Source: Benincasa hispida (taxonomy: Eukaryota; Streptophyta; Magnoliopsida; Cucurbitales; Cucurbitaceae). From it: 64,000 nt of DNA. The notes under the pieces were generated by a model. That model was not told where the DNA came from. It did not search any database and worked only from the letters and a program-made list of their open reading frames with translations. The stretch's first letter is position 1; each line of letters starts with the position of its first letter. Location of the stretch: NCBI RefSeq assembly GCF_009727055.1, contig NC_052350.1, positions 16,723,129 to 16,787,128 on the forward strand, written 5' to 3'. Below, piece by piece: positions 12,299 through 22,974 of the stretch. The position numbers and the translations under genes were made by a program.

Positions 12299-14851
12299 AG
12301 GTTTCTATGTTGGCAGATAGTGCAACAACGCATACTATACTAAAAAGCACAATATATTTCTCAAATTGATAATGATGAAAGAAAAAGTCAATAAAATAAT
12401 AGGTCACGCAAACTTGATTGAAGGCTTTGAAAAAGAAAATATAATTTTATCTAGAAGAACAAAATTTACAATTGCTAATGCTTTGTTCTCTAGTAAGTCA
12501 AAGAGAATTTTACTAAGTTTTAAGGATATACTTTCTACTGGTTTATCATATAAGATTGGTAATGTGAATAATGTAAAGAAATTCTTCAATCCAATGAATT
12601 ATCATGTGTTGCTTGCTTGGGAGGAGAAAATTCAAAAGTTGGAAAAGAAATTACATGGAACGCATCTTTACTGTCTCATTTAGATCCCCGTATAAATCAA
12701 TGTGAACTTAAAGTTCAAAAGATAATTAATATGCAAAATATAGCAAATTAAATGTCAGATGCAAATAAAAATGCTAAGAAAGTGACTAAGTCACATATAC
12801 CAACTCCAAATGTACTCTCTAAAATTGATATCCCAACGCAACGAGTAGTCATAACTAATGAATCAGCAACATTCCTGAAGCAGGGTAGACCAATAGGTTC
12901 CAAAGATAAAAATCCTAAAAAAAAGAAAAGTAGTCAATAACTCGACTGGGAATGTGGATATTCCAGAAGAAAACTGAATTTTGACTCCTTACAAGGATAT
13001 TGAAAAAGATCAAATCTTCGAGGATAATAATGAGGTTTTGATAAATTATGTCATAACAGGAAAAAGATGGAACCAGACTGATATAGTTTTTGACAACATT
13101 TTTGCTTATAATATTACTTATGATATTATTTTCAGAATTGATGATAATGAGCTAGAATTTGTCAAAGAATTTCGAAATCGAAAAGATTGGCCTAAGTGGA
13201 AAGAATCAATTGAGGCAGAACTAAGCTCACTCTCAAAATGAGAGGTTTTTGGACCAGTAGTCCAAACACTAGAAGATGTCAAGCCAGTGGGATACAAATG
13301 GGTATTTATAAGAAAAAAAAGAATGAAAAGAATGAGATCACAAGATATAAAACGAGATTTGTTGCACAATATCTCTCGCAAAGACTTGACATTGATTATG
13401 ATAAGACATATTCTCCCGTGGTAGATGCAATAACATTAAGATATCTGATTAGCTTGGTTGTGTATGAAAAGCTTGACATGTATCTTATGGATGTAATCAC
13501 AACATATTTATATGGATCTAGACGAATGTGGTATAATCGTCTAAGTGAATACTTGTTGAAAGAATGATATAAAAATAACCCTATTTATCCATGTGTTTTT
13601 ATAAAGAAATTACACTCAGGATTTGCTATTATCGCTGTATATATTGATGATTTGAATATAATTGAAATTCCTGAAGAGTTCTTAAAGGCAATGGAATATA
13701 TAAAGAAAGTTAAGATGAAAGATCTCGGAAGAACAAAATTTTTCTTTGGCCTGCAAATTGAACATTTAACATATAGGACATTTATTCATCAATCAACTTA
13801 TATAGAAAAGATTTTTAAAAGGTTTTATATGGACAAAACACACCCATTGAACATTCCAAAGGTAGTTCGATCATTAGATGTGAAAAAAGACATATTTTGA
13901 CCTCGAGAAGAGAATGAAGAACTATTTGGTCCTCAAGTATCATATCTTAGTGTGATTTGTGCACTCATGTATCTTGCTGATAACACACGACTTGATATAA
14001 CATTTTCGGTGAATTTATTAGCTAGATATAGTTTTTCTCCAACAAAAAGACACTGGAATGGAGTTAAACATGTTCTTCGTTATCTTCAAGGGACGGTTGA
14101 TATGAGTTTATTTTATTCAAACAAATAAATTTTGATTTATTTGGTTATGTAGATGTAGGTTTTTTATTTAATCTATATAAGGCTAGATCTCAAACAAGTT
14201 ATATGTTTACATATGAACGAACTACTATATCATGGTGATCCGTAAAGCAAACCATTACAACCATCTCTTCAAATCATGTCGAGATTCTTGCAATTCGAGG
14301 CTAGTCGAGAATGTGTATGGTAGAGATCAATGACTCAACACATTCATGAAACATGCAGCTTGTCTTCCGACAAATTTTCCAAAAGTGTTGTATGAAAACA
14401 ATACAACATGCATAGCTCAAATCAAAGGAGGATAAATTAAAAGAGATACGATGAAGTTTATTTCACCAAAACTCTTCTATACCTATAATCTTGAAGAAAA
14501 TGGAGAGATTATTGTTCAACGAACTTCTTCCAAAGATAACTTGGTAGACTTATTTACGAAAGCATAACCCGCCACAACATTCGAGTAGTTAGTGCACGAT
14601 ATTTGAATGAAATGACTTAGAGATCTTAAGTGATGTCTTTATGAGAGGGAGAAAAATATTGCACTCTTTTTCCCTTAACTAGGTTTTTTCCCAATGGATT
14701 TTCCTAGCAAGATTTTTGATGAGACAGTTGTTAATGTATATATGCTATGTATTTTTTTTTCCTTCACTAGGATTTTTTCCATTAGATTTTCCCTAGTAAA
14801 ATTTTAATGAGGCATGTAACTTATATACCATGGGAATCTAAAGGAGAAGTA
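12299..14851 (+). pseudogene. Copia polyprotein relic, internally deleted (PR, partial IN, RT, RNase H)
   Basis: Readable domains in order: aspartic protease motif 'LADSATTHTIL' (about 12310), then 'ANLIEGFEKENIIL'. At about 12590-12620 a remnant of the integrase zinc region ('NELSCVAC') jumps straight to the integrase C-terminal side ('KLEKKLHGTHLYCLI'), so the DDE core is deleted. RT starts near 13190 ('DVKPVGYKWVFIRKK') with 'YLMDVITTYLYG' (catalytic Asp kept). A second deletion joins 'YLYGS' to 'RRMWYNRLSEYLL' near 13520. 'YIDDLNIIEIPEEF' follows near 13640, then RNase H to about 14560. Frameshifts and stops are frequent. The copy at 54747-60007 is a close relative. Gag is absent; the left side is replaced by the long LTR. 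Confidence 0.88.
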
Positions 14852-15130
14852 TGGTAAATATTGAGAATTTAATTAGATTTTCATATGATATTAATTGCCT
14901 ATTCTTCCCACTCACTTAGTCTTCCTTTACTTTAGCCTTTGGACTCTCTACTTCCTCTATTTTAAGCACATTTTACTTGGTGCCTACTCCATTGTAAACA
15001 CTATAAATAAGAGGTGTGTAGACCTTTAAAAACACACCTCTCACATCTTGAGAATAAAATGGTTCTCTCCTTTACTCCCCATTTCTTTTGTATCGTTTTG
15101 TTGTTATTATAATATTATAGTTTCATAACA
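14852..15130 (+). mobile_element. 3' LTR of the Copia relic
   Basis: It follows a polypurine tract ('aaaggagaag', about 14840-14850). The LTR begins 'tggtaaatattgag' and ends 'tttcataaca' at 15130. A TATA-like 'ctataaataag' lies at about 14999-15011. Its sequence differs from the LTRs of the related Copia at 54.7 kb apart from the shared 'cataaca' end. No matching 5' LTR is present in the window. Confidence 0.65.
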
Positions 15131-15214
15131 AAATTTTTGTTTTTTTGTTTTTTTATTCCTGCAATATTTATGTAATAATTTTTTAGTTTTTTTTTATTAA
15201 ACTAAACATAAGAA

Positions 15215-16310
15215 GAAATAAGGGACAATTGCACTATTAGCAAAAAGTTATAGAAAAATTAAACTCGTGTCTCTCTCTTTTCATGTTTGCAAAAATAGTA
15301 AAAAAAAAAAAAAATCCATCCCAACCTAATTACTAAATGTGGAAGCCCAAAAAATTACCATATGCCTTCACCTTCATTTCACGCAAAACTAAAGCTTAAT
15401 GCTCATGTCCAGTGCAATGCCTTTACCTTCATTTCCACTCGAGTGTCTTCATTTTCATTTCTCATTCAAGTCAATCATCACCTTCGTTTTTGGCCATTGG
15501 TTCTAATACTTGGGATTCATCCATAGCAAAATTACATGGGCAGTTGCAAGGCTATCAAAAAAGAATACTGAAATTAGGTCCATAGTCTAAATATATGATC
15601 TTTGTAGAAAAGGTAAAATAACAAATCCAATCCAATTGAAAAATAGTCAGATGACCAAAATGCCCTCACAGTTAAAAATATGTGATTGCATTTGATTGTC
15701 GTTTGAATACCATCTGATTACTAATGATACCAATTGTTATTTGATTGTTATCTGACTATTATCGAATTGTTATCTTATATTGATTGCTAATGATATCGAT
15801 TTACTATTTGATTTTAAATTGATATTTGATATTAATTGTTATTTGATTGTCAATAATATTATTGATGATGTCATTTGATATCTTATTGTTGTCTGATTAC
15901 TATTTGATACTAATTCTTAATAATATTGATTATTATTTGATACTAATTGTTATTTTATACTTATTGGAAATATTATCAACAATTCCTTATACATGTTTCT
16001 TTTCTTGCAAAGACACATCATCGGTACACTTTAATAATATTGCAAATTTTCAATTGCACGTTTCAAGTATTTCCCACAATTGAAATTTGCAAAATCTCCA
16101 CTACATTGTCCTAGTGTGTAAATCACTTTGTCTCTCAATGATATCAATTGCTATGTGATTGATGTCTTATTACTATATAATATTGATTGCTAATGATACT
16201 AATTGCTATTAGGTTGTTGGTTTATTACAATTTGATAATGATTGTTAATGATACTAATTGTTGTTTGATACTTATTGTTATCTTATTTCTACATGATTAC
16301 TGATTGATTT
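15215..16310 (+). repeat. Degenerate short tandem repeats, 'tttgattgttatctgatta' type
   Basis: From about 15690 to 16310 a phrase such as 'tttgattgttatctgatta', often followed by 'gatactaattg', recurs many times with drift and irregular spacing. The block is preceded at about 15223 by 'gggacaattgcactattag'. A shorter inverted relative occurs at 60590-60760, with the same two parts in reverse order. This suggests one dispersed element family whose body is this repeat. No coding capacity is visible. Confidence 0.55.
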
Positions 16311-17570
16311 CTATCTAGTAGTGATTCTACTCTCGTGTATAGGCACGAAATTCTTCGTGGGTCATAGTGAATCAGAGACAACAAAGAGATCGAAGGCATG
16401 AGATGGGCATTAAGAGAGAGAGAATCAAAGACGACAAAGAGATCAAGGGCATGAGATGCATAGGCCATGGGCATGAATCTGCATTTTTTTTCGACATAAC
16501 TATTTTTTTCCCTCAAATTTTGGCTTGGTTTTTTTAACCATTGATGAAAAGTAGATTACAACAAAAAAAAATAAAATGGTTATCAAACATGGTCTAAGTG
16601 ATTGAGTTATGTTTAGGTAGATTATCAATTTCATTAAAAGCAATGATGGCCAGTTACATGTTTTAGTCAATTTCTTTCACAGTGGCCTTCACTTCTAACA
16701 TCTTTATCGACTACTTCTTTCTTTCTTTTCTTTCTTTCTCGTGTGTGTAATTTATGAATAGAAGATTATTATATTATATAATCATAAGTGGAGAAATTAA
16801 AAAGTGAATATAATTCTATGACTGCCAAATCGAAATGAGAATGGAATTACATGAGTAAAATTAAATAGGGATCATGACAATGAAGAAATTGGAGCAAAAA
16901 TACACGAGAAACTTTTGAATGCAATTGGAAGATTTTAAATTGATTAAAAAACTTGTAACGTGAGAAACCTGAGAAACCTATGAAGAAAATGATGTGAAAT
17001 TTGGGCAATAAACAAAATTTAAGATTTTAAAATTTTGACATATTTGTCCAATCACAAGTATGAATGACACACTTACCACTTTAAAAATGTTACCCACTGC
17101 AAACTCTCAAGAAATAATTTCTTAAATAATTTCTTGAGAGTTTCTTTAAAAAAATAAATTATCAAATAATTGTTTCAACCAAAAATAATTACGTTTTAGA
17201 ATTTCTTATTCAATTTTGAGAGAAGTAGATTAAAAAACTTTTACCCCATGCAAACGTCATCTTAAGACAAGTTCTTTTTTTGGGAGACTCTTCTTTGATT
17301 TTTTCAGACAGGGAGATGGGCTAGCTTGAGGGTGAGGCGTTGGCTGACGGTGGGCCTCAAGTTGTTATTGGGCTGCCGGCTGCGGCTCGAAGGCTCGATT
17401 TTGGTGATTTTCTATGGCAAATTTTCCGGGAATAATCAGTTATATATAACAGTAATTACATACACTATCTTTTGAAAAAAAAAATCTTATTTTTATTGAT
17501 TAGTCTTTTTTATTTTGAATCATATAGTTTTTTTTTTTTTTTTGTTTTAAAGCTTTATTGGGATGAAACA
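16311..17570. other. Intergenic, with a perfect 15-bp inverted repeat
   Basis: No gene seen. At 17101-17115 and 17129-17143 the 15-mer 'aaactctcaagaaat' and its exact reverse complement are separated by 13 bases. It could be the end of a small foldback element or chance in AT-rich DNA. A GC-richer patch lies at 17310-17400. Confidence 0.5.
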
Positions 17571-17588
17571 TGTTCTTATTTTTCTTTT

Positions 17589-18005
17589 CCCTAAAATCCT
17601 CCCATCTGGATTTTTAGTTACACTACAAATAATTTTGCTATTTGTAGATTTTTTTTTAGCATAAATCTTGATTTTCTTTTACATTATCTTCCTACACTTT
17701 TCGAATTTTAAAAATTGAATGCAATCTTTTTAAAAATCGAATGTAACATTTTTTTTAATTATCATATTTGATCTTATCTTCAATTTCAAATTTTGTTTTA
17801 TCTACTTTTTCAATTTTAATCTTTTTCTTATTGATTTTATTTGTTGTTCTCAATCGACGACAGTCTACTTTAGAGGCTTGACTTAAACGACCAATAGTTC
17901 AAGTAGCAGATTTCCAAAGTGATTCCTATCGAATCATTGTGAAAAGGTAGGTCAAGCATATAGATGGTGTTCGTATAACCTGTTTGCCTTGGGGGGTTTT
18001 ATATC
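17589..18005 (+). repeat. Direct duplication, copy 1 (partner 18347-18700)
   Basis: Shares blocks in the same order with the sequence 630-760 bp downstream: 'ccctaaaat', 'tttttagtta', 'gaattttaaaaattgaat', 'caatcgacgac' (17851), 'agaggcttgactta', 'tttccaaagtgatt' and 'cattgtgaaaaggta'. Copy 1 carries about 130 bp that copy 2 lacks. No protein family is recognised. Confidence 0.7.
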
Positions 18006-18346
18006 CACCTTAATCGATTCGATCAAGGAAAGATGTACCATCGGTTTGTTTCTCTTCTATTCATGAGATCTCCATGATTGACATCAACGCCACATCATGT
18101 TTGGTTAGTAATTTCAATTGATGATTTTTAATTGGAATTTTCATACTCCAAATCAAGAAAAATATTGTTACAGAATTTTAGGTAAGTTCAAAAACAATAT
18201 AAATGATTTTGGTTAAGTGATAAGTGATTTTCAATTGCAGTGTATTTGTTTTTAAGTTTATTGTATTTGTTGGACGTAGTTTGGAAACTAATTACACTGT
18301 ATTTATAGGTCACATAAATATCTCATCAGAATTAATTTTTCTTTAA

Positions 18347-18700
18347 CCCTAAAATGCCCATTTGAATTTTTAGTTATGCTGCAACTAATTATGTCATTTG
18401 TAGCATAAATACTGATTTTCTCTTAAATTATCTCTCTACACTCTCGAATTTTAAAAATTGAATTTATTTTTTGTTCTCAATCGACGACAAGTCTAATTTA
18501 GAGGCTTGACTTAACCAATCAAATCCATTGGTGCATAGATGAAGTCCCAAAGTCTCTTCTTTCCAAAGTGATTCTATGGTATGGAGCCATTGTGAAAAGG
18601 TATGCCAAGCATATGGAAGGTGTTGGCAGCAACCAGTTTGTCTTGGGGGATTCGATTTATGACCGTACCATTGTTGGCGGAGCAGCCGATTTCGGAGAGA
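18347..18700 (+). repeat. Direct duplication, copy 2
   Basis: Matches copy 1, with 'caatcgacgac' at 18478. It continues into a 77-codon open frame (18568-18801) for which I recognise no family. The frame is not preserved in copy 1, so I do not call it a gene. Confidence 0.7.
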
Positions 18701-19137
18701 GAAATGACAACAACTTGATTGGAAAAGAGGTTGGTGCAGGGCATGAATCTGGCCAACCGATAGTCTTAGACGTTTGTTTTAATTACATTGTAGTGTTTTA
18801 ATTACATTGTAGTATTTTAATTACAATGTAGTTACGAATATTTCTTGATAAGTCATTTGCAATTTCATTTGTATGGCTCGGGTAGTTTAGACTTTTATAA
18901 ATTCGTTTATATTTTATTTTTAATTTGTTTTGCTATTTTTATGAATGAAATGTTGATTTGCTATTTTACAAATGAAAAGTTAAAATCTACTATTCTTCTT
19001 GTTAGCCCAATTTCTCGAGCAAAAAAGGTGGAGGTAATTGGAACTGAATATTTGGGTCCTAGTTCCTCTACCTAAGAAACCAAGAGTAATCAGTATGTGA
19101 ATGGTGATTCTTCTCTGGCAAATTTTCTAATTGAATT

Positions 19138-19853
19138 TGTTGAGATATTTAGGTCCTTAATTTATGTATTATACATTATATTTAGAAAACTTGGTTATCT
19201 TCCTTTCTATAAATTCTCTATGTAAATATCAAATTAATATACAGAAATTATTCATTCAAATATTGTTTCCACATGGTATCAGAGCTCAAATCCTAGAATT
19301 TTGCTCTTTACCTCCGTTGAAGGCAGATCCATCTCTGATCTACACAGCTACAGCTGCCCTACCCTTTGTCTAATCGCACATACTTTTGCCATCGACCAGA
19401 TTGTGCATTCTACTTAGCTTTGAATGTTTATGTGTGCAACTTCGTTCCAGTGTTGGTGTTTATTCAAACTCAATTCGATCCAAAACTCGATCTGATCTAG
19501 AACTCAATCCAAGTCCCCACTGTGAGAACTCGATGCTCGCCCAGATCTGCAAAACAAAACCCATTCGATGCTCGCCTCTGCTTCAATTGGTTCAAATGGA
19601 TCGATTGGTTCAATCAACTTGGTTTGGTTTCATTTACATTTAGTCAGTTCTTCATTGGTTTCTACTTCCCATCCCAGATCAATCATGTTTTGATTCAGAA
19701 TTTTTCGTTGTTTCTATCCTTTGAGTTTGAGGGAAGGTGTTGAGATATTTAGGCCCATTATGCATATATTTAGGTTATAATTAAGAAATTTAGTTATCTT
19801 CCTTTCTATAAATTTTCTACGTAAATCTCAAGTTAATATATAAAAATTATTCT
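19138..19853 (+). mobile_element. TRIM-like miniature LTR retrotransposon
   Basis: Two short direct repeats begin 'tgttgagatatttagg' at 19138 and 19738, exactly 600 bp apart. The first runs to about 19271-19273 ('tttccaca'). It is followed at 19274 by TGGTATCAGAGC, the standard plant primer-binding site for initiator-Met tRNA. A purine-rich tract ('gagggaagg') abuts the second repeat. The internal part (about 19288-19737) has no recognisable protein. These are the features of a TRIM: LTRs of about 135 bp, PBS, PPT, no coding region. The right LTR diverges after about 115 bp ('aaattattc', 19853), where LINE-like sequence starts, so the right end is missing. No target duplication could be checked. 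Confidence 0.75.
19274..19287 (+). promoter_or_regulatory. Primer-binding site of the TRIM-like element
   Basis: TGGTATCAGAGC matches the complement of the 3' end of plant initiator methionine tRNA and lies directly after the left LTR. It gives the element's orientation (plus). Confidence 0.8.
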
Positions 19854-19856
19854 TGA

Positions 19857-20312
19857 CTCGGTGGATGCAAGAGGAGTTTTAGGCCGTTCAGGTTTGAGGA
19901 AAGTTGGTCTTTTCCTGATGAATGTAGGGAGATAAAATTGAGCGCTACAACGACAAGCGTTAATGATGGTGTTAGTTCTTTTCAAAGGAGTTTGGAAAAG
20001 TGCACGCAGGAGCTTAAATTTTGGGGCAAAGTACCTCTAGAAATTTGTTTGGTAGCATTTCATCTTTGCGGGTGAAGATTAAATGTCTTTATGTTCGGCC
20101 CCCTCCCCTTAATTTTAGTATCATCACAAAGCTGGAAGAAAAATTACATCATTTATTGATGGAGGAAGAGGTGTATCGAAAACAGAGATAGAGAACTAAT
20201 TGGTTGAAATGAGGTGATCAGAATACGGCTTGGTTCCATCATCAAGCTAGTGCGAGGCGCCGGATCGATACAATTAAGGGAATTAGAGGGCAGGGTGGTG
20301 TTTGATTGAAAT
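19857..20312 (+). pseudogene. LINE ORF2 fragment (linker before reverse transcriptase)
   Basis: Conceptual translation with a few stops gives 'RRSFRPFRFEESWSFPDECR', 'LEKCTQELKFWGKVPLE', 'LEEKLHHLLMEEEVYRKQR' and 'NWLK', then 'GDQNTAWFHHQASARRR' and 'IDTIKGIRGQGGV'. This is the stretch between endonuclease and reverse transcriptase in plant L1-type elements (compare the family phrase WLK-GD-NT-FFH). No RT palm follows, so the piece is cut at about 20312. Its left side is replaced by the TRIM. Confidence 0.75.
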
Positions 20313-21572
20313 GTTTCCAATTAGGATAAAAAAAAAAAGTCAATAAGTCCCTTTCATCGCACTTGTAGTTGATTATTCTTTATATCATTTCGGTTTGGAA
20401 TTTTTGCTTTCCTAATATTTTGCGAAATAACCTACATTCTACACCTAATGTGCTAGGTAGAACAACCAACTATTTAATCAGATTAACAATATGACCACAG
20501 AAGAAACGAAACATGAAAGTAAGAAAAAAAAATCATATATTCTTGGGTCAGAAGGTTACTCATTTGTGTTTGAATTTTACCAAATCCCTTTGAAATGTGT
20601 TTCATTTGAGAACACAAAGTCAAATTAGAAGGTGAGTTTGAATTACCTAATTCTACTTGCCCCTATCATCAAAAGTGCCAATATACTTAATTTGAAGTCA
20701 CTACATTACATGAGCACATGATTTTAATTTGAAGTCGCCTCATCTACTATGTAGAAAGTCAAAAGAAGGAAGCAGACAAAAATGTGGAGAGGCCCTTCTA
20801 TGCGGGGTGTCTGTCCCTCTACAAAAAGTCAAGTGCCAAAATCCAAAGCAAAAGTTCAATAAAAAATTGTCATTTTCCCCCACATCCCAATAAAATACCC
20901 TACTTTTCAAGAAGCTATTACTTCACTTGAAATTAAATTAGACGGCCAGTAATAGTATCCTATGCTTCATCTCTTTCTTTAAACCCTTTTAATTACATGT
21001 AAAGAAATGAATTTGTTGGGAAATTTATACGATGGGTCAAATTTTGAGGTCCATTCGAAATTTGACCCACCTTTAAAAAATGCTCAATAATTGACCTCTT
21101 GATAATGTCAGTCGCATGCAAAAGTCATGCGAGACCAAACACAATCTAGATTTTTCGCTCTTTCCTCTCGTTCTTCTTGCTCTTTCATCTCCCTCCCCAA
21201 TTCATGTTGCTCTCCATCATTTGAGTTCTTCCTCTTGCTTCTTCTTCTCGCTTCTTTCTTTTGTTTCTTCTTTTAGCTTTTTCCTCATCAATTTTGATGT
21301 TTTTTCATTTGATTCTCTCTCTCGTTTCTTCCTCTCATTTCTTGGTCTCACTCTTACTTTTTACTCTTGTTCTTATTCACTCTCCTCCATCTCGATCTTA
21401 CTTCTCTCTTCCTCCAAAAAAAAAAAACGCAGAAAGAAGAAAAGAAAGCCAGAAGAAGAAAAAGAAAGGCAGAAGAAAGAGGAAGATGAAGATGAAGAGG
21501 AATAAGAAGAGGGGAGAGGAAGAAGAAAGAAACATGAAAAAAGAAAAAGAAAAATCTTGAAAACGGAGAAGG
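20313..21572. other. Intergenic; CT-rich stretch, no gene supported
   Basis: The part at 21120-21420 is strongly CT-rich and 21420-21570 GA-rich, which gives long but low-complexity open frames (Ser/Phe/Leu then Lys/Glu). Nothing in them resembles a protein family. Confidence 0.55.
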
Positions 21573-21654
21573 AAGAAGGCTATAGGGGTTAAAGTGGTAA
21601 TTTCACGGGTGGAAAGAAGGCTATAGGGGTTAAAGTGGTAATTTCACGGGTGGA
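21573..21654. repeat. Perfect 41-bp tandem duplication
   Basis: Two identical 41-bp units at 21573-21613 and 21614-21654, each containing 'ctataggggttaaagtgg' and 'cacgggtgga'. Perfect identity implies a recent duplication or an assembly artefact. Confidence 0.9.
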
Positions 21655-22260
21655 TGATGTGAGCAAAAGATCACATTTCATTTGTTTTCAAAAGTGAGGT
21701 CAAAATTTATTTTAGGCCATCAGCACAATTCTTCTGAATTTGTTGGCATAGCTTTTAGGAGAGAAGATGGAATACAATACAATTTAAAATACAAGTTATT
21801 GGAAAATAGTATGAACTAACACTCTAAAATGCCTTCATCTTTAGCAAATAACACCATTTTGAAGAACTAGTTGAAATAGTTTCTCTTGATTCTTCTTATC
21901 TAAGATCAACATCGAGATTCAAATAAAAATTTAACTTTTGTTCATTGTACATCCAAAATCGATGAACTTCGAGATTGTATGCTTTTTTCAAATTTTATAC
22001 CAATTCTACAAAAGATTGAGATTTGGAAAAGAAAAAAAATCATACAATATCAATCTTCATCCTAGACGAAATTCTACTTGCAAAGCTTAAAAAAAAAAAA
22101 AAAAAAGGAAAAGATGATGATTTGGACATGTAATGGAAAGAAGTTAAAAAATTTTAGGATATTTGTAATGCATAGTAGAATAAGAGAAAAAACTAAAAAT
22201 ATATTACATTTTAAAAATATTTGCAAATATGGATGAGTTAACTAGTCAATTTTTGAATTT
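21655..22260. other. Intergenic, nothing recognised
   Basis: AT-rich sequence with a poly-A run near 22089. No coding or RNA feature seen. Confidence 0.5.
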
Positions 22261-22850
22261 TTTTTAATTTCCAATTTCGCCCTTCATTGTCTTATTTTGT
22301 TGTACAACTTCTTTTAGTCTTTTTATTTTATTTCTCTTCTTTGATTTTTGCTTCTTCCCTCCCTATTTTCATTTTTTCATTTTATTTTCTTTCTTAGTTT
22401 TTGCTTCTTCTCTNTTTTTTTTTTTTTTTTTTAAAAAAAAAATTTATTCTTTCTTTTATCTGATTTTTGCTTCTTTCCTTTATTTTTTTTTTATTTTCTT
22501 TCATTTTTTTCTTTTTTTCCTTTATTTTTTTTTCATTTTTTTAATTTTCTTTCTTCCGCTCTTACTTATTCCTTTTTTTAATTTTTATTTTCTTCAATTT
22601 CTCCAATTTTTGCTTCTTCCCTTATATTTTTTTATTATTTTATTTTCTTGTCTTTCTCCGATTTTTTGTTTCCTTCTCCTTCTTTTTCTTTTTCTTTTTT
22701 AGTTTTTCTTTCATTTTTCCAGTTTTTGCTTTCTTTTTTCTATTTAATTTTCTTTCTTTTTCTTTAGTTTTTGCTTATTCTCTTTCTCTTATTTTTAAAA
22801 TTTTTCTTTCTTTTATTTGAATTTTTTCTTCTTCCCCATTTTTTCACAAG
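22261..22850. repeat. T-rich low-complexity tract with one unresolved base
   Basis: About 590 bp dominated by T with repeated phrases like 'tttttgcttcttcc' and 'ttttctttctt'. It contains the window's only ambiguous base (n at 22414), at the head of a long T-run. The number of T's here is probably unreliable. Confidence 0.85.
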
Positions 22851-22974
22851 AATTATGAGGCTGAGTTCCATATGCATGACTTGAAAGTATTCAATTCATA
22901 AGTGACTTAACACCAACAAGCCAATCATCAAGTTTGATTATTATAACAAATAATAAATATAAATAGCAAATGAA

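Noticed and set aside
18568..18801. 77-codon open frame
   Set aside because: Part of a direct duplication; the frame is not preserved in the other copy and no family is recognised.
21116..21560. 129- and 99-codon open frames
   Set aside because: Low-complexity translation of a CT-rich then GA-rich stretch (Ser/Phe/Leu, then Lys/Glu), with no domain.
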